Shown one piece after another: positions 41,210 to 48,528 of a DNA stretch of 64,000 bases; the stretch's first letter is position 1, and each line of letters begins with the position of its first letter. The DNA lies in NCBI RefSeq assembly GCF_001514125.1, contig NZ_KQ948558.1, forward strand, positions 62,001 to 126,000, read 5' to 3'. The notes beneath the pieces were generated by a model. The model searched no databases, had not been told where the DNA came from, and saw only the letters and a program-made list of their open reading frames with translations. Position numbers and translations under genes: made by a program. The DNA is from Streptomyces longwoodensis (lineage in GTDB: Bacteria > Actinomycetota > Actinomycetes > Streptomycetales > Streptomycetaceae).

Positions 41210-42472
41210 ATGTCCCAGCAGATCACGACGGCACCGGTCGCCCGCGTGGCGGCCCCGCTCCCCGTCGGCAGGTCGGGCAAGACCCACTCCCCCCACTACA
41301 AGTGGGGCATCCTCGGCATCGGCATCATCGCCCAGGCGGCCTTCAGCGCGGCCTTCCAGGGGATCCCCATGGCCAGCGCGGTCCTCCAGTCCGACTACCA
41401 CTACTCCACCGGCCAACTCGGCCTGGTGCTGGCCGCATTGACCTGTGGTGCGGCGGTCACGGAGATCGTCTGGGGGCTGCTCACCGACCGGTTCGGCGAG
41501 CGGGCCGTGCTGGTCACCGGCCTGGCGGGCACCACCGTGAGCCTCGCCGCCGCCACCGCGTTCCTCGTGCCCACGGGCGGGTACACCCCGCCGTCCTGGC
41601 TGCTGTCCGCCGTCCTGCTGCTCGCCGGCGCGCTGGGCGGCTGCGTGAACAGCGCCTCCGGCCGGGCGGTCCTGGGCTGGTTCCCGCCCGGCAACCACGG
41701 CTTCGCCATCAGCCTGCGCGTCGCGGCCGTCCCCCTCGGCGGCGCCATCGGCGCGCTCGCACTGCCCGCCCTCGCCCTGAGCGTCGGCTTCCGGGGCGTG
41801 TTCGGCTTCCTGACCGCGTTCGCGCTCGCCGCCACCGTCGCCATCGTGTGCTGGCTGGACGAGCCGCCGCTGCCGCCCGCGGGGCACCGGAACACCACCG
41901 TCAGCCCGCTGCGCCGCTGGAAGATCTGGCGGATCTCGCTGAGCGCCTTCCTGCTGGACTTCCCCCAGTTCACGGTCCTGTCGTTCGCCGCGATCTACCT
42001 GCACCGGGAGCACGGCATCGGCCTCACCGCCATCTCCGGCCTGCTGTTCGCCGTCCAGGCGCTGGGCGCCGTCTCCCGTGTGTGGAGCGGGCGTTGGACC
42101 GACAGCCGGGGCGGCCGGCACCGTCGCAGCATCGTCATCGTCTACAGCTGGGTCATCGCCGCCTGCTTCGTCGGACTCGCGCTGTGCGGGTCCGGACCGG
42201 CGTGGATCGCGGCCGCGCTGATAGTGGTGGCCGGTCTGCTCTCCTGCGGCTGGCACGGCGTGCACTACGCCGAGATCGCGATCATGGCGGGCAAGGAGCG
42301 CTCCGGGACGGCCCTCGGGCTGGAGAACACGATGGTGTTCGCCGGCGCCTTCCTCACCCCGCTCGTCATCCCGGGGATCCTCGCGGCCACGTCGTGGTCC
42401 GTGGTCATGCTCCTCGTCGGAGCCGTGCCCGCCGTGCTGTCGGCGGTGGTCATGCCCCGCGAGGGCAGGTAA
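41210..42472 (+). CDS. MFS transporter closing the mutase/ligase gene set
   Basis: A 420-residue protein with twelve predicted helices and the MFS motif between helices 2 and 3 (GLLTDRFGER). The start is the ATG at 41210; an upstream TTG at 41186 is less likely. It resembles general metabolite/organic-anion MFS carriers rather than DHA2 drug pumps. It starts 64 bases after the ligase-cupin gene and is followed by a hairpin, so it is the last gene of the unit. It is the likely exporter, or precursor importer, for the pathway (inference). Confidence 0.88.
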   Translation: MSQQITTAPVARVAAPLPVGRSGKTHSPHYKWGILGIGIIAQAAFSAAFQGIPMASAVLQSDYHYSTGQLGLVLAALTCGAAVTEIVWGLLTDRFGERAVLVTGLAGTTVSLAAATAFLVPTGGYTPPSWLLSAVLLLAGALGGCVNSASGRAVLGWFPPGNHGFAISLRVAAVPLGGAIGALALPALALSVGFRGVFGFLTAFALAATVAIVCWLDEPPLPPAGHRNTTVSPLRRWKIWRISLSAFLLDFPQFTVLSFAAIYLHREHGIGLTAISGLLFAVQALGAVSRVWSGRWTDSRGGRHRRSIVIVYSWVIAACFVGLALCGSGPAWIAAALIVVAGLLSCGWHGVHYAEIAIMAGKERSGTALGLENTMVFAGAFLTPLVIPGILAATSWSVVMLLVGAVPAVLSAVVMPREGR

Positions 42473-42782
42473 CCGCGACAATCCGACGTCGGGGCCGCTT
42501 GCAAGGAGTGCACGACGCGCGCGCCGACACAGGGCCGCCACCTGGCTGCATGCCGGAGGGCGGCCCTGCGGTGATTGCAATAGTTGAACGGTCGGGTCGA
42601 CGCAGTGACCCCTCCGGCGACCGACCACCCAGGTCCGAGTCCTTCCAAGCTGCAAGGACTCGTCTGTCCCGAACCAGTCGCTGCCCTTGCCCCGGACGCC
42701 GCCCTCCTGCGAGGTTCACTTCTCGAACGCACGCCCTTCTGCGTGCCGGAGTCTGCCGACCCACCGACTGCGAGGTCATCCC
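42473..42782. other. 310-base intergenic region with two hairpins
   Basis: No gene is seen. It holds the terminator-like hairpin at 42531-42567 and, nearer the next gene, a 7-base dyad AGTCCTT-9 bases-AAGGACT (42638-42660). That second dyad may be an operator or attenuator for the amylase-inhibitor gene. Confidence 0.5.
42531..42567 (+). terminator. Terminator hairpin after the MFS gene
   Basis: AGGGCCGCC (42531-42539) pairs perfectly with GGCGGCCCT (42559-42567) across a 19-base loop, about 60 bases past the MFS stop. It marks the right edge of the mutase/ligase unit. Confidence 0.55.
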
Positions 42783-43145
42783 ATGTTCACCCGGACGCAC
42801 CGCTGGACGCACCGCGCCCGCGCCCTCACGACCGCCGCCTCCGCCGTGGCCCTGTGCGGCCTCCCGCTGCTCTCCGCGGCCCCTTCCTCCGCCGCACCCC
42901 TGCCCACGGCGCCGCCGGCCCCCGCGTGCGTCGCCCTGTACGAGAGCTGGCGCTACGTCACCGCGTCCAACGACTGCGCCACCCCCCACCAGGTCCAAGT
43001 CGTCTACCAGGACGGCGCGACAGGCCTGTGCTACGCGCTGGCCCCGCGGACCCAGACCACCGTCGGCGAGGGCTACCTCGGCACGCACGGTCATGTCGAC
43101 CACCTGGCCCTGTGCGAACCGTACGAGGCGCAGACCGGGCCGTGA
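42783..43145 (+). CDS. Secreted alpha-amylase inhibitor of the tendamistat family
   Basis: A 120-residue precursor from the ATG at 42783, GAGG seven bases upstream. Signal peptide to about residue 38, then a mature domain of about 75 residues. It keeps both disulfide pairs of tendamistat (Cys49-Cys65 and Cys83-Cys111) and the inhibitory triplet Trp56-Arg57-Tyr58 (ESWRYVTASNDC). GLCYALAPRTQTTVGEGYLGTHGH also matches the family closely. It blocks mammalian-type GH13 alpha-amylases by filling the active site. A secreted GH43 enzyme follows 129 bases downstream. Confidence 0.93.
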   Translation: MFTRTHRWTHRARALTTAASAVALCGLPLLSAAPSSAAPLPTAPPAPACVALYESWRYVTASNDCATPHQVQVVYQDGATGLCYALAPRTQTTVGEGYLGTHGHVDHLALCEPYEAQTGP

Positions 43146-43236
43146 GGGCGTAGGCGGTCGTGCACGGACGCGACCGCTGCCGCGGCCGCCCAGCCTTGAC
43201 ATGTCCACCCCCCATCGCGAAGCTGAAGGCAGGTTC

Positions 43237-43252
43237 TTTGCATCGATGTAAA
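43237..43252. promoter_or_regulatory. Near-palindromic operator upstream of the GH43 gene
   Basis: TTTGCATCGATGTAAA is a 16-base near-palindrome (two mismatched positions) centred on CATCGATG, ending 22 bases before the GH43 start. The A/T content is locally high. A repressor box, possibly for a sugar-responsive regulator, is likely. Confidence 0.45.
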
Positions 43253-43274
43253 ACGCCGATCACGGGACGGGACG

Positions 43275-44345
43275 ATGAACCCATACCGCTGTCTGAGGAG
43301 CACCGCGGCCCTGCTGCTGGCCGGTGTGCTCACCGCCGTGCTGTCCCTGACGTCCGCCGGGCCCGCGCAAGCCGGCCAGACCGGCCTGCGGGCCGCCGAC
43401 CCGAGCGTGCTGCGGGTGGGCGGGACGTACGTCTCGGTGCAGTCCGTCGGCGACGGCATCGCCGTGCGGCAGGCGTCCTCGACGGACGCGCTCGCCTCGG
43501 CGCCCGCCCGCCGGGTCTGGTCGGACACGGGCAACCTCGGGGAGGTCTGGGCCCCGGAGATCGTGCGGGACGGCGGCCGTTACTACATCTACTTCACGGC
43601 CGGACGCGGATCCGCCCACCGCATGTACGTCATCAGTTCCGCCACCGCGGACAGCGGCTACACCGGCGCGAGCAGGCTGGCCCTGCCGGACGACAAGTGG
43701 GCCATCGACGGGGCCCTGTTCACCTTCAACGGGCAGCGCTGGTTCGTGTGGTCCGGCTGGGCCGGTGACACCAACGTCGAGCAGAACCTCTACGTCGCCC
43801 GGATGAGCAGCCCCACGACCCCCACCGGTGCGCGGTACGTCATCTCGCAGCCGCGTGAACCCTGGGAGCGCGTGGTCGGCAACCCGTACATCAACGAGGG
43901 TCCCGAACCCATCAAGGACCCCAACGGGCAGCTGCACGTCGTCTACTCCGCCAACGGCAGCTGGAGCGACCAGTACTGCCTGGCCGACCTGCGGCTGCGG
44001 GCCGGGGGCGACCCGACGTACGTCTGGGACTGGTACAAGTCCAACGGCTGCCTCTTCGGCTCCCACCGCGCCACGATGATGGCGGGCTGGGACCCCACGC
44101 TGTACGCCGACGGGCCCGGCCACCACAGCTTCGTCCTGCTGGACGGGGACATCGGCACCAGCCCGCCCGCGGGCCCGCGCTTCCCGCTGATGTACCACGC
44201 GGTGCCCAAGGGGACGCCGTACGCCTGGGAGAACCGGTACTGGTACACCGGTACGTTCGCCTGGTGGGGCGGGACCACCTACAGCCGCGCCAACGTGCCC
44301 GGCCCGAACACGAACACCGGCTGGAGCCTCAAGTTCTTCGAGTAG
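43275..44345 (+). CDS. Secreted glycoside hydrolase family 43 protein
   Basis: A 356-residue secreted enzyme with a signal peptide ending near AGPAQAG (about 34). The five-bladed propeller residues of GH43 are in order: general base Asp42 in AADPSV, pKa-setting Asp145 in WAIDGALF and general acid Glu208 in YINEGPEP. No extra binding module follows. Family members cut arabinan, arabinoxylan or xylo-oligosaccharides; the exact substrate is not readable. It is monocistronic with a near-palindromic box just upstream. Confidence 0.88.
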   Translation: MNPYRCLRSTAALLLAGVLTAVLSLTSAGPAQAGQTGLRAADPSVLRVGGTYVSVQSVGDGIAVRQASSTDALASAPARRVWSDTGNLGEVWAPEIVRDGGRYYIYFTAGRGSAHRMYVISSATADSGYTGASRLALPDDKWAIDGALFTFNGQRWFVWSGWAGDTNVEQNLYVARMSSPTTPTGARYVISQPREPWERVVGNPYINEGPEPIKDPNGQLHVVYSANGSWSDQYCLADLRLRAGGDPTYVWDWYKSNGCLFGSHRATMMAGWDPTLYADGPGHHSFVLLDGDIGTSPPAGPRFPLMYHAVPKGTPYAWENRYWYTGTFAWWGGTTYSRANVPGPNTNTGWSLKFFE

Positions 44346-44505
44346 CGACCCGGCGTCACCCGACGGCCCGAGGCGCCGTGACACCACCCGCGTGAGCCCA
44401 CCGAGCGGGTGCCCCGCACGGCGTTGCGGCCCGCTCCCCGCTCCGATCGTGCGTACGGTGCTCCGCGGGTGACCGGTCCCCCGGGCAACGAAAGAGGCGT
44501 ACGGC

Positions 44506-45684
44506 GTGGTGGCGAAAGCGGGTCGTGGGGCGGCCGGAGAGGGGCACGGGGCAGCCGGAGGGGGGCGCGGGGGCAGCCGCACGCCGCTGGGCAGCCGCCC
44601 CGCGCACTCCGTACGGCTCCCGCCGCGCCGCCCGGCCCCCGTGGCCGACCGCACCGGGCCCTTCCTGCGTTCCGCCGCCGCCCACGCCTGGCGGCTCATC
44701 CTCGTCGGCATCGTCGTCTACGGCCTGTTCGTGGTCCTCGGCCGGTTCGAGACCATCGCCGTGGCCCTGTTCCTCGCCCTGGTCATCACGTCGGTGCTGC
44801 GCCCGGCCACCGATCAGCTGGCCCGCCTGGTGCCCCGGCCGCTCGCTGTCGCGCTCGTCCTCGTCGGCAGCATCGTCGTCCTGCTCGGGCTGCTCGCCCT
44901 GGTGGGCGACGCGGTGGCCAACGAGTCCTCGACCCTGGCGGACGAGTTCCGCAACGGCGTGCACCGCATCGAAGTGTGGCTGCAGCACCCCCCGTTCCGG
45001 CTGAGCCGGCGGAAACTGTCCGACCTGCAGGACCAGATCGTCCACTACGTCTCCGCCCACCGGGCAGGACTCCTGAGCAGCGCCGTCAGCGGCCTCGGCC
45101 GCGCGGTGGAGTTCGTCACGGGAGGCGCGCTCGCCCTCTTCGCCTCGGTCTTCTTCCTGCACTCCGGTGAACGGCTGTGGACCTGGTCGCGCGACGAGGT
45201 CGTGCCCGGCCGCGCCCGGCCGGGCTGGGACCGGGCGGGCCGGGCGGCCTGGCGGGCCTTCGCCGGGTACACGCGGGGCATCATCATCGTGGCCGCCACC
45301 AACGCCGTGATCGTCGGGATCGCCCTGCTGGTCCTGGAGGTGCCGCTGGCGCTGCCGCTCGCCCTGCTGGAGTTCTTCGCCGCCTTCGTGCCGCTCGTCG
45401 GCTCGCCGGTCGCGCTCGGGGTGGCCACGGTGGTGGCGCTGGCCGGGCGGGGCCCCGCCATCGCGCTCGTGGTGCTGGCGCTCATCGTGATCGTCGGCCA
45501 GTTGGAGGGGCACGTGCTGCACCCCCTGGTGATGGGCTGGGCGGTGCGCCTCCACCCACTCGTGGTGGCCGTGTCCGTGCTCGCGGGCGGCACCGTGGCG
45601 GGCGTGATCGGCGCGGTCGTGGCGGTGCCCTTCGTCTCGGTCGTCTGGGCGGTGTTCCGTGCCCTGCGGCCGACGCCGACCTGA
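44506..45684 (+). CDS. AI-2E (PerM/YdiK) family membrane protein
   Basis: A 392-residue protein starting at a GTG at 44506 after AAGAGG. A Gly/Arg-rich tail of about 50 residues precedes the helices. The AI-2E fold follows: an N-terminal helix pair (LILVGIVVYGLFVVLGRFETIAVALFLALVITSVLRP), a soluble alpha-helical insert (about 135-190), and C-terminal helices with PLALPLALLEFFAAFVPLVGSPVALG and GQLEGHVLHPLVMGWAVRLHPLVVAVSVLAGGTVAGVIGAVVAVPFVSV. Members move ions or small solutes; only a few are linked to autoinducer export. Substrate unknown. Confidence 0.88.
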   Translation: MVAKAGRGAAGEGHGAAGGGRGGSRTPLGSRPAHSVRLPPRRPAPVADRTGPFLRSAAAHAWRLILVGIVVYGLFVVLGRFETIAVALFLALVITSVLRPATDQLARLVPRPLAVALVLVGSIVVLLGLLALVGDAVANESSTLADEFRNGVHRIEVWLQHPPFRLSRRKLSDLQDQIVHYVSAHRAGLLSSAVSGLGRAVEFVTGGALALFASVFFLHSGERLWTWSRDEVVPGRARPGWDRAGRAAWRAFAGYTRGIIIVAATNAVIVGIALLVLEVPLALPLALLEFFAAFVPLVGSPVALGVATVVALAGRGPAIALVVLALIVIVGQLEGHVLHPLVMGWAVRLHPLVVAVSVLAGGTVAGVIGAVVAVPFVSVVWAVFRALRPTPT

Positions 45685-45903
45685 CGACCGAGAGCCGTCG
45701 CGAAGCGAGCAGGAGGACCGCCGTGCGCGCAGCCGGGCGCGAGCCGCCCAGCGGACGCCGGGGCGACCTTTCACGCGGCACGGACACGGAGGCCGGTGGC
45801 CGCCACGCCCACGGCGCGGGTACCCGGGATGCCCGCCGGCCCGGCCGACACTGACCGTACGACGCGAGCCGGGACGACCGGCCGACCCCGCAGGGAGGAC
45901 ACC

Positions 45904-46773
45904 GTGTGCCGTCTGTTCGGCCTCAGCAGTGCACCGCACCGCACGCACGCCACCTTCTGGCTGCTCGACGCCCCCGACAGCCTCAGCCGGCAGAGTCACC
46001 GTGACCCGGACGGCACGGGCCTCGGCTACTTCGGCGCCGACGGCACCCCGCGCACCGACAAGGCGCCCCTGGCGGCCTACCGCGACCAGGCCTTCGCCCG
46101 GGAGGCGCGCGAGGTGGAGTCGACCACCTTCGTCGCCCACGTGCGCTTCGCCTCCACCGGCAGCCTGGACACGCGCAACACCCACCCCTTCGAGCAGGAC
46201 GGGCGGCTCTTCGCCCACAACGGGGTCGTCGAGGGACTCGACCGGCTCGACGACCACCTGGGCGAGGACCGGTCGCTGGTGCGCGGCGACACCGACTCCG
46301 AGCGGGTGTTCGCCCTGATCACCCGTGAGATCCGGCGTCATGACGGCGACGTCGGCGCGGGCCTCCGCCAGGCCGTCGGCTGGATCGCGGCGAACCTGCC
46401 CGTCTTCGCCCTCAACCTCGTCCTCACCACCCCCGACGAACTCTGGGCGCTGCGCTACCCCGACACCCACGAGCTGTACGTCCTCGACCGGCCGGCCGGC
46501 GGTGAGCACGGCAACCGGCACCTCGACCACAGCGGCAGTCACGGCCGTCTGCGCGTCCACTCCGCGAAGCTGGCCGGCCGGCACGCCGTGGTCGTCGCGA
46601 GCGAGCGCATGGACGACAGTCCACGCTGGAGCGCGCTGGAGCCCGGGGAACTGCTCACGGTCGGCCGTGACCTGGGCGTGAGCCGGCAGATCGTGCTGCC
46701 CGACCCTCCCGCACACCCGCTCACCCTGGACGACCTGCACCCCGACGCGGCCGCCTCCCAGCGGGCGGCCTGA
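45904..46773 (+). CDS. Class II glutamine amidotransferase (YafJ-like)
   Basis: The GTG at 45904, with GGAGG five bases upstream, places Cys directly after the initiator (V-CRLFGLSS), so removal of fMet exposes the N-terminal nucleophile of the Ntn glutaminase fold. An upstream start at 45796 would bury it and is rejected. The 289-residue protein has the expected VAHVRFASTG, NTHPFEQDGRLFAHNGVVEG and GDTDSERVFALITREI segments. No synthetase domain is fused, so the acceptor of the ammonia is unknown; family members act in nucleotide, folate-like or natural-product amidation. Confidence 0.9.
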   Translation: MCRLFGLSSAPHRTHATFWLLDAPDSLSRQSHRDPDGTGLGYFGADGTPRTDKAPLAAYRDQAFAREAREVESTTFVAHVRFASTGSLDTRNTHPFEQDGRLFAHNGVVEGLDRLDDHLGEDRSLVRGDTDSERVFALITREIRRHDGDVGAGLRQAVGWIAANLPVFALNLVLTTPDELWALRYPDTHELYVLDRPAGGEHGNRHLDHSGSHGRLRVHSAKLAGRHAVVVASERMDDSPRWSALEPGELLTVGRDLGVSRQIVLPDPPAHPLTLDDLHPDAAASQRAA

Positions 46774-46823
46774 GTCAAGCGGGGCGAGGGGCCGGACGTG
46801 TCGGGCGACCGGGGCCGGGCGTT

Positions 46824-47696
46824 TCAGGTGCGGCGTGCGGCCCAGACGGTGCGTTCGGTGCGGACGCGCAGGTCGTCACGGCGCAGGATGCTGTGCGGGC
46901 CGGTGGTGTCGAGGAGGTGGTCGAGCGCCGTGAGGTCCTCGGGGGAGAGCGCGGCGGCGACGGCACCGCGGATGCGGCGCAGACCGGCGAGGGCGTAGGG
47001 GCCGACGGCATCGGTGCCGGTGCGGGTGCCTGGGGGCTCGATGTTCACGGGGATGGTGCGCCGGCCCTCGACGGTGAAGCCCGCGGCCGTGAGCATCGGC
47101 CCCCAGTCGGCGCCCCGGTGGGGCATGTGGTCCCTCTGGAGGTGCTCGACCACGGCGTGGCAGCGCTCCTCCAGTCCGGGCCGGCCCTCGGGGGCGTCCT
47201 CGGGAAGGAAGCGTGGGAAGCCGGCCAGCTCGACGACGGCGAACACACCACCGGGCGCCAGCAGTTCGCGGACGGCGCCCAGTGCGCGCTCGGGGTGGGC
47301 CAGGTGGTGCAGGGAGGCCGATGCCCACACCAGGTCCGGCGTGCCGAGGTCGGGCCACGCGGTGTCGTCGAGGTCGGCCTGCACGGTGCGTACCCGCTCC
47401 TCCAGGCCACGGGCGCACGCCTTCGCCCGCAGGCGGCGCAGGTGTCCGGCGGACGCGTCGACGGCGGTGACGTAGGCGTCGGGGAACCGGTCCAGGAGGG
47501 CGAAGGTGCCCGCGCCCGTGCCGCAGCCCAGGTCCACGACCTGGCGCGGGTCGTCCTGCAACGGCAGCCATGCGGTGATGGAGGCGGTGTGCTCGGCGAG
47601 GACCTCGGCGTCGAGGTCGAGGATCTCCGCCAGCCCGTCGGAGTCGTCGTGCTCGGGGTGGACGTGCTGGTGGGTGTGCGGGTGCGCTTGACTCAT
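46824..47696 (-). CDS. SAM-dependent methyltransferase with His-rich N-terminus
   Basis: A 290-residue cytoplasmic class I methyltransferase. The SAM-binding strand is QVVDLGCGTGAGTFALLDRFP, then VTAVDAS (acidic ribose ligand), VQADLDD and DLVWASASLHHLAHPERALGAVRELLAPGGVFAVVEL. Residues 4-16 contain six His (AHPHTHQHVHPEH), an unusual tail that might bind metal. It is close to small-molecule methyltransferases of the UbiE/arsenite type, but no arsenic Cys set is present. Substrate unknown. Confidence 0.88.
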   Translation of the reverse strand: MSQAHPHTHQHVHPEHDDSDGLAEILDLDAEVLAEHTASITAWLPLQDDPRQVVDLGCGTGAGTFALLDRFPDAYVTAVDASAGHLRRLRAKACARGLEERVRTVQADLDDTAWPDLGTPDLVWASASLHHLAHPERALGAVRELLAPGGVFAVVELAGFPRFLPEDAPEGRPGLEERCHAVVEHLQRDHMPHRGADWGPMLTAAGFTVEGRRTIPVNIEPPGTRTGTDAVGPYALAGLRRIRGAVAAALSPEDLTALDHLLDTTGPHSILRRDDLRVRTERTVWAARRT

Positions 47697-47838
47697 GCCT
47701 TCACGCTAGGACGCTCATGCGCTCCGGGCATGACCTGTCCCGGTCTGCGCAAGAAGATGGGTGCCTGCGCTGCCCGATGCGCAAGAAGCCGCGCCGACCG
47801 TGACCCGAGCGGCGGCCGCCTGCATGCCGCTCACCAGG

Positions 47839-48432
47839 TCACCCACTGGCGGTCTGAGCGTCGCCGTCGTCGCCCCCGCGCTGGTGGCCGCGGCGTGCGT
47901 CGCGGTCGAAGATGCCGAGGACGTCGCACGGGCCGCCCTCGGCGCCGAGCGCGTGCGGCATCATCGTCGGGAACTCGGCGGCCTGGTCGGTCTCGACGCG
48001 GAAGCGGCGGTGGCCGAGCAGCAGGACCGCGGTGCCGGACAGGACGACGAGCCATTCGCGTCCGGGGTGGGCGCGCATGCGCGACGGGTCGTCGGGCGGT
48101 GGACCGGTGAGGCGCTGGCGGACCACGCTCATGCCCGGGTCGCCCTTCACCGGCCAGCGCATCGAACCGCGAGCGGCGTCGATCGTCGGGCTGATGATCA
48201 CGTCATCGGCGGCGGTCTCCACGAGCTGGTCCAGCGTGGTGTCCAGGGCGCGGGCGAGGATGACGAGCTGGTCCAGCGCGAGGCGGCGCTGACCGTTCTC
48301 GATGCGGCTCAGGGTGGACTGGCTGAGATGGGCGCGGGCGGCCAGCTCGTCGAGGGACCAGCCCTGCGCCCTGCGCAAGGCGCGGATCCGCTTGCGGACG
48401 AGACCGTCCAGATCGCCCTCTTCCTGCGTCAT
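47839..48432 (-). CDS. XRE-family regulator with C-terminal cupin
   Basis: A 197-residue protein starting at the ATG at 48432. Residues 8-70 form the helix-turn-helix (GLVRKRIRALRRAQGWSLDELAARAHLSQSTLSRIENGQRRLALDQLVILARAL). Residues about 95-185 are a cupin (HPGREWLVVLSGTAVLLLGHRRFRVETDQAAEFPTMMPHALGAEGGPCDVLGIFD) that would sense a small ligand. No ribosome site precedes the ATG, and a TACCCT-like -10 lies about 10 bases upstream, so the mRNA may be leaderless. Divergent from the DNA ligase gene. Confidence 0.88.
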   Translation of the reverse strand: MTQEEGDLDGLVRKRIRALRRAQGWSLDELAARAHLSQSTLSRIENGQRRLALDQLVILARALDTTLDQLVETAADDVIISPTIDAARGSMRWPVKGDPGMSVVRQRLTGPPPDDPSRMRAHPGREWLVVLSGTAVLLLGHRRFRVETDQAAEFPTMMPHALGAEGGPCDVLGIFDRDARRGHQRGGDDGDAQTASG

Positions 48433-48528
48433 GGGCGACAGGGTATGCCGGGGCCGCATGCGCGGGAGCGGTGCCGTTCCGTCGCGGTGCAGCGGGCGAT
48501 GTCAGTGGTGGCAGGCAGGATGACGCGC

